Shown here: piece by piece, positions 20,671-27,906 of the stretch | Layout of the letters: the number at the start of each line of letters is the position of its first letter | How positions within the stretch are numbered: the first letter of the stretch is position 1 | Assembly: GCA_039180385.1 (NCBI GenBank) | Contig: JBCDDJ010000032.1 | Coordinates: 1 to 27,906 of the forward strand | Source: SIO4C1 sp039180385 | GTDB taxonomy: Bacteria > Cyanobacteriota > Cyanobacteriia > Phormidesmidales > Phormidesmidaceae | Direction: 5' to 3' | DNA: 27,906 bases | The notes under the pieces: model-generated | What the model was told of the DNA's origin: nothing | The model's input: only the letters and a program-made list of their open reading frames with translations | Database searches by the model: none | Made by a program: the position numbers and the translations under genes

Positions 20671-23276
20671 CGGTTCTGTCTCGCAACCACATCGGGATGC
20701 TCCTCCCCCAGCAGCCGCTTCTGCATCGCCAGCGCCTCTACAAAAAGCGGTTCTGCTTCGCTGTAGCGCTCTTGGGACCGATAGAGCAACGCTAGGCTAT
20801 CTAGACTGCGAACCACTAGTGGATGCTCACCGCCCAACAGCCGCCTGCTCAAGCTCAAAGCCTCTACCAATAGTGGTTCCGCTTCGCTGTAGCGCCCTTG
20901 GGACCGATAGAGCAACGCTAGGCTATCTAGACTGCGAACCACTAGTGGATGCTCACCGCCCAACAGCCGCACTCTCAGGCTCAAAGCCTCTGCCAATAGT
21001 GGTTCTGCTTCGCTGTAGCGGCCTTGGGCCCGATAGAGTTCAGCCAGGCCATTCAGAATGTAGGCTACATATGGATGCTCCTCCCCCAGCAGCCGCTTCT
21101 GCATCGCCAGTGCCTCTACAAAAAGCGGTTCTGCTTCGCTGTAGCGCTCTTGGGACCAATAGAGCAACGCCAGGTTATTCAAACTGACGACTATATATGG
21201 ATGCTCCTCCCCCAGCAACCGCTTATACAGTCCTAATGCCTCTATATATAGTGGTTCTGCTTCGCTATAGCGGCCTTGAACCCGATAGAGCTCAGCTAGA
21301 TCATTTAGACTGATAGCCACATCTTGATGTTCGTTGCCCAACAGCCGCTTTCTCAGCCCCAATGCCTCCACATATAGTGGTTCCGGTTCACTAAAACGCC
21401 CTTGGGAACAATAGACCCCCGCTAGGCTATTCAGACTTTGAGCAACGTCTAGATGTTCGTTGCCCAACAGCCGCCTTCTCAAGCTCAACGCCTCTACCAA
21501 TAGTGGTTCCGCTTCGCTGTAGCGCCCTTGAAGCTCGTAGAGCTCAGCCAGGCTATTCAGACTGGTGGCCACATAGGGATGTTCGTCGCCCAACAGACGT
21601 TTTCTCAGGCTCAACGCCTCCACAAAAAGCGGTTCTGCTTCGCTGTAACACCCTTGAAAATCGTAGAGTACTGCCAAGTCATGCAGACTGGTAGCTACAG
21701 CTTGATGTTCGTCGCCAAAGCGGGTGCGGGTGACCTCTAAGCATTGTTCAAGCCAAGGAACCGCCTGCTCATACGCACCTTGCTCTCTGTAGAATCGGCT
21801 CAAGCCAATAAATGGCCAAGTCAGATCATCATTCGACAAACTGGACTGAAGCGTACTAGCGGCTTCGGCTACATGAAGCACAATCGGACTAAACTCAACT
21901 ATCTGCTCTCGCGTCGGCGGATCTGATAATTGCTGGGTTGCGGATACCATTACCTGGCAGTAACTTTGTTTGAGACTGTCTGCACCCTCCCAGTCCAGCA
22001 ATTTAGTACTAAAAAATTCTCGAATTAACTGATGCAACTGATAAGTGCCCTTACCCAATCTTTGCAATAGACTCCGATTCAGAAGTCCTGTTTGAGCATC
22101 TTCTAAATCTTCTTCGTCAACTCCTCCCAAGCAACTTTCTACCAAATTCCAAGGAATCGGAGCCAATCCAAACAAGCTAACAACATACGCCAACTGTTGT
22201 TCAAGTTCATCTAATGCTTGCCAACTCAACTCAAACGCCGCTGCCACACTCTCGTGGGCTGCCGTCATATCCGCTTTACGTTGGCATAAGGCCCGAGCAG
22301 TCAAACGCTTATCCTGCAAACGCTTTTGAAGTTTTGTCAGCGGTAAGTCAGGTTTACTTTCCAAATACCGACCCACGAGCTCTAATCCCAACGGCAAATA
22401 TCCCAACCAAGTACACAACTCTCTAGCAGGTGACGATTCCCTTTCAAACCGATCAGCTACTCCATGGAAAGATTTCAGTAGCGCTAAGGAAGCTAATTCA
22501 CTCAAAACCCTAATCTCAAAGCTGCTGATAGAGCTTCCTAGATGCAAGCGAGTCGTCAGCAGAACCCGAAATCGCGTTTCCTGCGGAGGTAAATAAGGTT
22601 TAATCGCTTCGTAATTAGTAACATCATCCACAACTAGCAAAGCCTTACCCTCGGGCCAATTGCGCCAACAATAAGCTACCTGCTCGGCCAACTCTAACCC
22701 GCCAGGAAGATTCAGTCCGAGCGCGGCCTTAGCAAAGCTAACAAGCTGAGTGGCAATATCCTGCTCGCGCGCCCGCAACCAGCAGATGCCACCGGGATAA
22801 GCCCCTTGCTGTTGGTGAAATTGGGCATATTGCAAAGCCAATTCAGTCTTGCCAATCCCGCCCATCCCATGAATCGCTGTGATGGCTAAATGTTGCCCTA
22901 ATTGAAGTGCTTCATGAAGCCGCTTAAGATCCTCATCTCGACCTACAAATTTAACTGCACCGCTACGGGGAAGGTTATGGGGAATCCCAATGTGACGTAA
23001 CCGTTGAAGTAATTGCTCTAGCAGATTCTGAAGCTGGGCATCTTCTATCTGTACGCGTGGGCCAATGTAAGCGATTCCACCCTGCACCAGTGTTTGGAAA
23101 GCGGTTGTATCCCCCAGATTAATCTGAACCATACTCTGACTCAGGACTTCCGCCAACTGTGAGTCCTGTGCCATTTTGTCCTGGAAATAACCATCAAGCT
23201 GCTTCTGATCCACGCTGGGATCCGCTTGAAGCTTCTCAGCAATGATTGCGTACAGTTTTCGGTTCGAATCAGTCAT
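20667..23276 (-). CDS. STAND NTPase: NB-ARC with C-terminal TPR repeats
   Basis: An 869-residue protein. Order: an N-terminal helical region with VQGGIAYIG (65-72), likely an effector-associated or adaptor part; NLPRSGAVKFVGRDEDLKRL (101-120); P-loop GMGGIGKT (137-144); Walker B LLVVDD (213-218); LLTTR (239-243); LGYLPLGLELVG; a winged-helix-like segment; then eight complete 42-residue TPRs (consensus QGRYSEAEPL..EAL.L..RLLG.EHP.V..SLN.LA.LY) and a partial ninth. Known: STAND proteins sense a ligand through their repeats, bind ATP, oligomerise and switch on an effector, often in anti-phage defence. No nuclease or protease is fused, so the effector may be the partner encoded at 23292. The protein ends abruptly (HPDVVARQNR) inside repeat 9, where intron-derived sequence begins, so the C-terminus is probably truncated. 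Confidence 0.9.
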   Translation of the reverse strand: MTDSNRKLYAIIAEKLQADPSVDQKQLDGYFQDKMAQDSQLAEVLSQSMVQINLGDTTAFQTLVQGGIAYIGPRVQIEDAQLQNLLEQLLQRLRHIGIPHNLPRSGAVKFVGRDEDLKRLHEALQLGQHLAITAIHGMGGIGKTELALQYAQFHQQQGAYPGGICWLRAREQDIATQLVSFAKAALGLNLPGGLELAEQVAYCWRNWPEGKALLVVDDVTNYEAIKPYLPPQETRFRVLLTTRLHLGSSISSFEIRVLSELASLALLKSFHGVADRFERESSPARELCTWLGYLPLGLELVGRYLESKPDLPLTKLQKRLQDKRLTARALCQRKADMTAAHESVAAAFELSWQALDELEQQLAYVVSLFGLAPIPWNLVESCLGGVDEEDLEDAQTGLLNRSLLQRLGKGTYQLHQLIREFFSTKLLDWEGADSLKQSYCQVMVSATQQLSDPPTREQIVEFSPIVLHVAEAASTLQSSLSNDDLTWPFIGLSRFYREQGAYEQAVPWLEQCLEVTRTRFGDEHQAVATSLHDLAVLYDFQGCYSEAEPLFVEALSLRKRLLGDEHPYVATSLNSLAELYELQGRYSEAEPLLVEALSLRRRLLGNEHLDVAQSLNSLAGVYCSQGRFSEPEPLYVEALGLRKRLLGNEHQDVAISLNDLAELYRVQGRYSEAEPLYIEALGLYKRLLGEEHPYIVVSLNNLALLYWSQERYSEAEPLFVEALAMQKRLLGEEHPYVAYILNGLAELYRAQGRYSEAEPLLAEALSLRVRLLGGEHPLVVRSLDSLALLYRSQGRYSEAEPLLVEALSLSRRLLGGEHPLVVRSLDSLALLYRSQERYSEAEPLFVEALAMQKRLLGEEHPDVVARQNR
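20690..21730 (-). repeat. 126-bp tandem repeats encoding the TPRs
   Basis: Eight complete units and part of a ninth. Neighbouring units around 20771-20845 and 20897-20971 are nearly identical, which indicates recent duplication or gene conversion within the array. Confidence 0.85.
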
Positions 23277-23291
23277 GGGAGCTGTCGAATG

Positions 23292-23735
23292 TCAGGGATT
23301 TGCAGATTTATCGTGACCATGCTGGTGAATCTCACCGATGTAGGCTGTCCCCCCCTCCACCTTGGTTTGCCAACCCTTTGCTTGGTTGTAAACGTTCATG
23401 GTCATGGCACTCTGATCCACCCTCTTTCCAGCATTAATTTCCTGCGCGATCGCTTGCAACTCGGCTGCAAATTCAGGCTCATCTTCGATTATATCCTGCA
23501 GATAAACCGTTAGTCGCTCCAACTCCGCCTTAGAGCCTTGTTCCACCGCCGCTAACGCTTTTTCCGCCTTATGATTGCCGCGGAGCTTCACCCAAATTTT
23601 CTGACGCAGCTCATCCATTTTGGCGATCGCAGCTTCCGTAAATTTTTTCGCCAGTTCACCCGCTCCAGACTCTAGAAACTTCTGGAATGCAAGGGTGACG
23701 ATGGCTCCAGTCGTTAACGTTACAGGGTCTGTCAT
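23292..23735 (-). CDS. Small partner of the NB-ARC protein, 147 aa
   Basis: I use the ATG at 23735 (MTDPVTLTTGAIVTLAFQKF); the frame is open to 23810. A short N-terminal hydrophobic helix is followed by FLESGAGELAKKFTEAAIAK and a long charged helical region (about 38-105, coiled-coil-like), then MTMNVYNQAKGWQTKVEGGTAYIG and a His-rich end (EIHQHGHDK). GGTAYIG at 128-134 matches GGIAYIG in the NB-ARC protein. Its stop is 15 bases before the NB-ARC start, so the two form an operon. The shared motif suggests homotypic contact between the two proteins, as with effector-associated domains (inference). Confidence 0.7.
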   Translation of the reverse strand: MTDPVTLTTGAIVTLAFQKFLESGAGELAKKFTEAAIAKMDELRQKIWVKLRGNHKAEKALAAVEQGSKAELERLTVYLQDIIEDEPEFAAELQAIAQEINAGKRVDQSAMTMNVYNQAKGWQTKVEGGTAYIGEIHQHGHDKSANP

Positions 23736-23989
23736 GGTAGATAGAAGGTATGTTTTCTCGCTACTGTATCCCTTACTTAAGTATCGATCAAGTTCAAACA
23801 GGACGACCATACAACAGCAAAAAACGTAAGCTATGAATTACCTACACCCACATCTAATCGACTAACAGAAACTGGGGTTATTTGCATATCCCCCCGAAAA
23901 GGTACATTCCACGTGCGATTTGTTGAGGCCCAAAATCTATGACCTAAACCCCTATAGAACAAGGTCTCCAGCCCAAAATCCCCTTGGAT

Positions 23990-25082
23990 TGAGCGGCTGA
24001 ACTCTCAGTTGGATGTAGGTGAAAGTCCTACTCATCAGACTCGGATGTAACTCCTGATCTGCCCACACCGACCAGACTCGGAATTCTGGAGAGTGAAGCT
24101 GGGGACAGGGCGCAATCAGACATCAATTGTGGGATGACACTGGCGCTAATAGGGCGTCCTCATGGTGAAACAGAACCTAAGAAAGCAGCCTAATACCAAG
24201 CAGGGACACAACTCGCCTATCCCGACTTTACTGATGCTCATCCCCGCAGCCTTTCCTGGAATAGAGCTGCTAGAGTCCTGGGGAATCAGTGGCTGAATGG
24301 GTTCCACCTAAAAGGACAAAACAATCTGACCGAGGGAACGAAGAAAAACGAAACAGAGGTTCTAGGGCAAGGTCGAAAACCTGGATAGGCTGGACGAGCA
24401 GCGGAAGCCCACTGATTCGGGTAGGACAGGTCGTCATTGACCTGAGGTGTTCAGAAAACATAACTCAGCGCAGAGCATGGTTAGACACAGCCTTTCGGCC
24501 AGTGAACTTTGGCAAAGACTGCCGTGGAAGAAATTCCGCCGCATCCTTTTCCGCCTGCAAAGACGAGTGTTCAAAGCTGTTCGAGCAGGAGACAGACGCA
24601 AAGCGCGGTCGCTCCAAAAGCTGATTCTCAAATCCACCTCAGCAAGATTCATGGCCATCCGCCAAGTAACACAGCTCAATGCTGGCAAAAGGACACCCGG
24701 CGCGGACGGTAAATCATCCTTGAGCTTCAAGGAAAGATTAGAACTGAGTGAAATCCTCAGAACCTATGTCAACGATTGGAAACACCAGGGACTACGCCAG
24801 ATTCCGATTCTCAAAAAGAATGGGAAAACGCGCATTCTCAAAGTGCCGACCCTTGCAGACAGAGCTTGGCAATGCCTTGCGAAGTCTGCTCTGGAGCCAG
24901 CCCACGAAGCAACCTTCCACGCCCGCAGCTACGGATTCAGACCAGGACGCTCGGCCCATGATGCCCAGAAGATTCTGTTCCTCAATCTCAATTCTCGGGT
25001 AAACGGAATAGACAAGCGAGTCATCGAACTCGACATCGAAAAATGCTTCGACCGGATACGACACTCAGCCATCATGGCCTAG
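23990..25082 (+). mobile_element. 3'-truncated group II intron
   Basis: GAGCGGCTGAACTCTC followed by GTAGG-TGAAAGT-CCTAC (24015-24031) is typical of the domain I start of bacterial group II introns. About 450 bases of structured, ORF-poor sequence precede the reverse-transcriptase gene. The element stops inside that gene near 25082, so the rest of the ORF and domains V-VI are absent here. The exact 5' end cannot be fixed by eye and may lie up to about 40 bases upstream. Confidence 0.7.
24447..25082 (+). pseudogene. Group II intron reverse transcriptase, N-terminal half
   Basis: Seen: MVRHSLSASELWQRLPWKKF (start possibly the ATG at 24477), VTQLNAGKRTPGADG (RT0), IPILKKNGKTRILKVPTLAD (RT1), then ALEPAHEATFHARSYGFRPG (RT2-3) and ELDIEKCFDRIRHSAIM (RT4, first catalytic Asp). 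The frame ends at a TAG where the family continues, so the YADD box, maturase and endonuclease domains are missing. It is not active as an RT. Confidence 0.85.
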
Positions 25083-25102
25083 TTAGAGCGAAGCTGACAT
25101 AC

Positions 25103-25250
25103 GGGGCAATTAGCTCAAATCTAGCGTCTGAAACAACGTAATCTCGTTCAATGACCAGGCCATTTTGGGCTGATGGTATCAATTTTTCCTAGTCGAGAAG
25201 CGATGCCTAAAATGCTTGCTATGTAAGGCTTTTAGATCTCTAATTGCCCC
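25103..25250. mobile_element. MITE-like element, 148 bp
   Basis: GGGGCAATTAG at 25103-25113 and CTAATTGCCCC at 25240-25250 are perfect 11-base terminal inverted repeats around non-coding sequence. No target duplication is obvious. It starts 21 bases after the truncated reverse transcriptase. In the remaining gap up to 25487 I see nothing else: an AAGGAGG at 25408-25414 is not followed by a start codon. Confidence 0.4.
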
Positions 25251-25487
25251 TGGTGACAGCGTCGCTTTAATCAGGCCATTAAGGCTCTTGATGACCCCTT
25301 ACTTCAATCACAACTAAAGTTTTACCTGTTCATGAATGTGTTAACCATAGCTTCGGTGTAGGGGCACAAGAAGCGTCTCTGATTAATTACTGTCGAAAAA
25401 ATAAAAAGGAGGACATCCTATTTCTCACGCGAGCTTGCTACTCCTTAATCTGCTTCTCATTTCAACATTGTTCTCGCTAAAATATGA

Positions 25488-26177
25488 TTAAGATATGGCT
25501 CCCGCAGCCATCAACATTTCAGGATCGAGTTTGAGGTTAGGAAATAGATGCGAGGAAATAACAGTGTCCTTGGAATATACAGTGTCTGAATATAGCCCCT
25601 CTTCCAAGAGAAGTATTACTACCTGGACATGGACAGGATCGACAATCCAATATTCTGGTACCCCCAAAGCGGCATATTCAGATCGCTTATGGCGATAGGT
25701 GGTCGAAACAGCTTCTGGAGTCACGATTTCAACTACCAGGAACGGTGGTGTCTGACAAATATTGGTTTTACTTATCATGTCAGCCTGTTGGTCTGCACGG
25801 ATAACACAAATATGGGGTTGCCTCACCTGCCGCCATCCCGTTCTCAGACCTGCGCCAAAAAGACACTGCCAGGGCTTTTCCAAAGCATCGATGGCGTGAT
25901 CTATCTCTTTTTTGAGGAACTGTGTCAGTAACAACTCCTTAAAGCTGGTGTTAGACAGCACCCTTAAATAGCCGTCTTTTAATTCATAGCGAGTATCAGT
26001 GCCGTTGTAGTATTCGCGGATATAGTCTTCACAGCTGTATTGTTTGAGCAGGAGGGGCGCATCTGGAGCAGGTAGTTCAGTCTCTGATTGAGTCGCAGGT
26101 TCTTCAAAAATATCATCAGTTTCACTAGGGAGCCGGAAAAAACCTGGGGAAAGTCTAATATTGCGTGAGATCGCCAC
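25488..26177 (-). CDS. Uma2-family protein with a substituted catalytic position
   Basis: A 229-residue protein from a GTG at 26177, the first start after an in-frame TGA. Seen: RYELKDGYLRVLSNTS (63-78), VRQPHICVI (118-126), PFLVVEIVTPE (E150), then KRSEYAALGVPEYWIVDP (K164 onward). This is the Uma2 core. At the place of the usual PD aspartate this protein has H122, so nuclease activity may be lost or the copy may be decaying. A 45-residue acidic N-terminal extension precedes the domain. It is isolated among mobile-element fragments, in opposite orientation to the first Uma2 gene, and not closely similar to it. Confidence 0.8.
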   Translation of the reverse strand: MAISRNIRLSPGFFRLPSETDDIFEEPATQSETELPAPDAPLLLKQYSCEDYIREYYNGTDTRYELKDGYLRVLSNTSFKELLLTQFLKKEIDHAIDALEKPWQCLFGAGLRTGWRQVRQPHICVIRADQQADMISKTNICQTPPFLVVEIVTPEAVSTTYRHKRSEYAALGVPEYWIVDPVHVQVVILLLEEGLYSDTVYSKDTVISSHLFPNLKLDPEMLMAAGAIS

Positions 26178-26244
26178 TCAATAGCATGTATTACTGAGCA
26201 TTAAATCTGCGATCGCAACCCACAATCTAAGCCGATAGGCAGTT

Positions 26245-26321
26245 AGAAACCTGATGAAAGCGCTTATGCTACTGAACGAGTTTTCAAGGGTTCCCCAGTT
26301 TTTTTCCAGTCTCCATTGAGG
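26245..26321 (+). repeat. Structured repeat, copy B
   Basis: This matches 14361-14436 at roughly three quarters of positions, including GAAACCT, GAACGAG.TTTCAA (AACGAG core), the T7-8 run and TCTCC.TTGAGG. It ends where the ISL3-type transposase fragment begins, which suggests that its right edge is an insertion boundary. Confidence 0.4.
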
Positions 26322-26323
26322 GC

Positions 26324-26515
26324 AATCTACCTGCTTTAGCTAGCTTTGCTGAAGGGCTCAAGGAGGACTATGAAGCAGTCAAAGCGGGGCTGACATTACC
26401 TTGGAGCAATGGCCCAGTCGAGGGGCAGATCAACCGTTTGAAGATGTTGAAGCGGCAAATGTATGGTCGAGCCAGCATGGATTTATTAGGTAAACGCTTT
26501 ATCCTGGCTAGTTGA
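26324..26515 (+). pseudogene. ISL3-family transposase, C-terminal fragment
   Basis: 63 codons read LPALASFAEGLKEDYEAVKA then WSNGPVEGQINRLKMLKRQM and YGRASMDLL, ending at TGA. The WSNGPVEGQINRLK.LKRQMYGRA block is the C-terminal signature of ISL3 transposases, with the final catalytic Glu in VEGQ. The rest of the element is missing. Confidence 0.85.
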
Positions 26516-26584
26516 AAAAGATGGATGAGAATTTAGGGTCAGCGACGATCCTGAGCATCACCAAAAGCGTGCATGAGCCCATAA

Positions 26585-26815
26585 TTTCCGGAAGCCACAA
26601 TTCGTCAGGTGGGGCGTTCTACCTGGAAAGCAGAGATAAATTATCACCGTCGCTCGCTCAGCGAGACAGGTATGTTCCGGCTCAAAACCGTTTTCACAGG
26701 TGAGGTGTGTGCGCGTAAGCTCGAAACCCAAACCACAGAATTGATGATTGAGTGCAAGGCGCTCAATCAAATGACTCAGTTAGGAATGCCGGATAGTTAC
26801 CCGGTTGAAGCTTAG
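26585..26815 (+). pseudogene. IS5-family transposase, C-terminal fragment
   Basis: After an in-frame TAA the frame reads IRQVGRSTWKAEINYHRRSL, SETGMFRLKTVFTGEVCARK, LETQTTELMIECKALNQMTQ and LGMPDSYPVEA, ending at TAG. YHRRSL.ET.MFR.K..FG..L..R..ETQ..E is the end of the DDE domain of IS5-type transposases (YHRRS.VE block). The N-terminal two thirds are absent. Confidence 0.85.
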
Positions 26816-27041
26816 AATACTGCTGGAACGGGGAGTTCCTGTCTCTTTTCTGATTCATGCAACAAAGCCAGACACAACTATTATATTTATGTCTCATTGA
26901 TTCATCATTGAATGCTAGAGATATCGAAGAGTTCTATTAAAATATAACTATTCTAGAAGTTTATCACGGTCTAAGGTATCAATAATTGGCTTAGATATTG
27001 ATTTGAATTGTGGTTTTCAAATACTTAAGAGGATTAACTTG
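26816..27041. other. A+T-rich upstream region of the peptide genes
   Basis: Nothing codes here. The stretch is A+T-rich with several -10-like boxes (for example TATAACTATT near 26943) and could hold the promoter for the short genes that follow. No single promoter can be fixed by eye. Confidence 0.3.
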
Positions 27042-27221
27042 ATGTCAGCGATCGCGATTATCCAACTTCCAATAGCAACCAAGATTCTATCGAATTCTGA
27101 TAATTGCCTTGACGACCTGAAAAAGGATGCCCAGATAAATATTCATGCTGGTTTTCGAGGGTCTGGTATCACACAGGTGCCCGCAGAGCTGCTTAGGTCG
27201 CCTTATCCTTCGACAGAGTAA
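27042..27221 (+). CDS. Unidentified 59-aa peptide gene
   Basis: AGAGGA lies about 10 bases before the ATG at 27042. The product starts MSAIAIIQLPIATKILSNSD, has LDDLKKDAQINIHAGFRGSG in the middle and ends ITQVPAELLRSPYPSTE. It lacks the LKEIRG leader end of the next two genes but has similar size, strand and position, so it may be another precursor or a small regulator of that cluster. Confidence 0.5.
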   Translation: MSAIAIIQLPIATKILSNSDNCLDDLKKDAQINIHAGFRGSGITQVPAELLRSPYPSTE

Positions 27222-27327
27222 ATCAAAGCGTTTTCAGATTTTATGCTGTCAAAAGGTCGGACCGTAATTTAAAGGAAGTTCTGAAAAAGCATAAACAGTA
27301 CGATTCCAATCCGTAAGGAAAATACCC

Positions 27328-27516
27328 ATGACCGAAAATAATTTCACCTTAGTAAATCTAGAGACTACTGTCTGCACTGATTCTTCCGTGAAGCAAATGG
27401 TGCATGCTTTACCTAAAAAAGACCTCAAAGAAATTAGGGGCGGCTTGTCTTTATTGCCCGTATATCCCATCAGTGGTGGACCCGGAATGTGTGATGGGTG
27501 CGAGAAAAGATTTTAG
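27328..27516 (+). CDS. Putative ribosomally made peptide precursor 1, 62 aa
   Basis: AAGGAAA lies 8 bases before the ATG. The N-terminal part is acidic and amphipathic (MTENNFTLVNLETTVCTDSS) and ends ALPKKDLKEIRGG (GG at 38-39), the double-glycine leader type cut by C39-peptidase ABC exporters. The core LSLLPVYPISGGPG is followed by MCDGCEKRF with C55 and C58. Known: such leaders guide export, and often modification, of bacteriocin-like or RiPP peptides. No modifying enzyme or transporter is in the window; they may lie further downstream. Confidence 0.65.
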   Translation: MTENNFTLVNLETTVCTDSSVKQMVHALPKKDLKEIRGGLSLLPVYPISGGPGMCDGCEKRF

Positions 27517-27518
27517 GC

Positions 27519-27604
27519 AACATTTTTCTGAAGCAGTTGGATTTTGCAGCCCCAAGATCAGACAATCGTCTACCACGCAGTCAACTGATTAAACAGTCTG
27601 AAAT
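27519..27604 (+). repeat. Direct repeat, first copy
   Basis: It begins AACATTTTTCTGAAGCAGTT right after the stop of precursor 1 and ends AAACAGTCTGAAAT. It matches 27822-27906 over about 86 bases with few differences, 303 bases apart. Confidence 0.85.
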
Positions 27605-27621
27605 GACAAGGAGAAAATCCA

Positions 27622-27792
27622 ATGACTCACACCAAACGCAACTCTCTTTCTATTTATGCTTTGGAAAAGCAAATTTCACAAAACCTCTCTGAGGAAAATC
27701 TCAAGGAAATTCGCGGTAGTGGTGGAGGCAGCCCGTGTCCTGATTGCCGCCCTGTAATGTGGTCTTCCTTTATTGCCCGTACGCCCCGTTAG
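27622..27792 (+). CDS. Putative ribosomally made peptide precursor 2, 56 aa
   Basis: AAGGAG at 27608-27613 is 8 bases before the ATG at 27622. The leader reads LEKQISQNLSEENLKEIRGS, sharing LKEIRG with precursor 1 (GS in place of GG, with GGG just after). The core SPCPDCRPVMWSSFIARTPR has C39 and C42, again CxxC. A stretch (CTTTATTGCCCGTA) is shared with the precursor 1 core but read in a different frame, so an indel changed the core's C-terminus after duplication. It is followed by the second direct repeat. Confidence 0.65.
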   Translation: MTHTKRNSLSIYALEKQISQNLSEENLKEIRGSGGGSPCPDCRPVMWSSFIARTPR

Positions 27793-27821
27793 GGGAGATC
27801 CATGTGCCAAAGTCTTTAGAC

Positions 27822-27906
27822 AACATTTTTCTGAAGCAGTTGGGCTTTGCAGGCCCAATGTCAGACAATCGTCTACCACACCGTCACTGATTAAACAGTC
27901 TGAAAT
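27822..27906 (+). repeat. Direct repeat, second copy, cut by the window end
   Basis: It starts 30 bases after the stop of precursor 2 and matches 27519-27604. In the first copy the precursor 2 ribosome binding site and ATG follow within 20 bases, so a third precursor probably starts just outside the window. Confidence 0.8.

Noticed and set aside
20642..21187. Plus-strand frame of 181 codons with internal repeats
   Set aside because: Antisense shadow of the TPR region; its repeats mirror the TPR period.
20690..21730. Regular repeats that could suggest a CRISPR array
   Set aside because: The period is 126 bp and the repeats are codons of TPR units in one continuous protein.
24270..25064. Minus-strand frames across the group II intron
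   Set aside because: Antisense to the intron RNA and the reverse-transcriptase frame, with no motifs.
25408..25414. AAGGAGG ribosome-binding-like site
   Set aside because: No ATG, GTG or TTG opens a frame of useful length at the right distance.
27404..27692. Alternative frames through the peptide-precursor spacer
   Set aside because: They run through the non-coding direct repeat and lack ribosome binding sites; the LKEIRG frames have both leader motif and proper start signals.

Overview
The window looks like accessory DNA, plasmid or genomic-island type, from a cyanobacterium, probably filamentous. Three things point there: many copies of the HIP1-type octamer GCGATCGC or its core, two Uma2-family endonucleases, and the combination of NB-ARC/TPR proteins, group II intron pieces and IS remnants usual in such genomes. 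No rRNA, tRNA, CRISPR array or housekeeping operon is visible.

1-7.1 kb: the tail of one gene, then a 1671-residue protein. I read this protein as a single-chain, two-barrel-type RNA polymerase relative (DFDRD metal loop at 496-500, AVDTAK at 733-738, candidate barrel-1 lysines K253 and K277) joined to an archaeo-eukaryotic-primase-like (AEP) domain (LDVD at 1287-1290, STLKGVH at 1316-1322, RI..K...R at 1362-1370). A Uma2 gene follows. Three small minus-strand genes, all with hydrophobic segments, then run up to a terminator.

7.1-10.8 kb: two different PP-loop (PAPS-reductase/DndC-like) proteins point away from each other, with a GIY-YIG-like nuclease between them. A 10-bp-armed palindrome full of -10-like boxes separates the nuclease from the second PP-loop gene. 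Two short genes follow that gene.

10.9-14.3 kb: an unidentified 268-aa protein and an XRE regulator on the minus strand, two hairpin-flanked small genes, and a pair of overlapping genes.

14.3-17.9 kb: a cluster of a membrane-anchored alpha/beta hydrolase, a polytopic membrane protein and a CPBP intramembrane protease, ending in an attC-like inverted repeat.

17.9-26.8 kb: mobile-element territory. It holds a MITE-like element, an IS6-type transposase remnant, a complete IS1182-type element, an orphan group II intron domain V-VI, a STAND NTPase (NB-ARC + TPR) with a small partner gene, a 3'-truncated group II intron with half a reverse transcriptase, a second MITE-like element, a second Uma2 gene, and ISL3- and IS5-type transposase tails.

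26.8-27.9 kb: three short genes. Two encode peptide precursors with a ...LKEIRG(G/S) leader end and a CxxC core, in a 303-bp tandem unit whose next copy appears to continue past the window.

The gene content suggests an element that replicates or transcribes itself (polymerase-primase), carries DNA-modification or conflict functions (PP-loop pair, GIY-YIG, Uma2, NB-ARC) and secreted-peptide genes. The polymerase-primase fusion is the best candidate for an undescribed system. All functional calls were made by reading motifs; no database search was possible.
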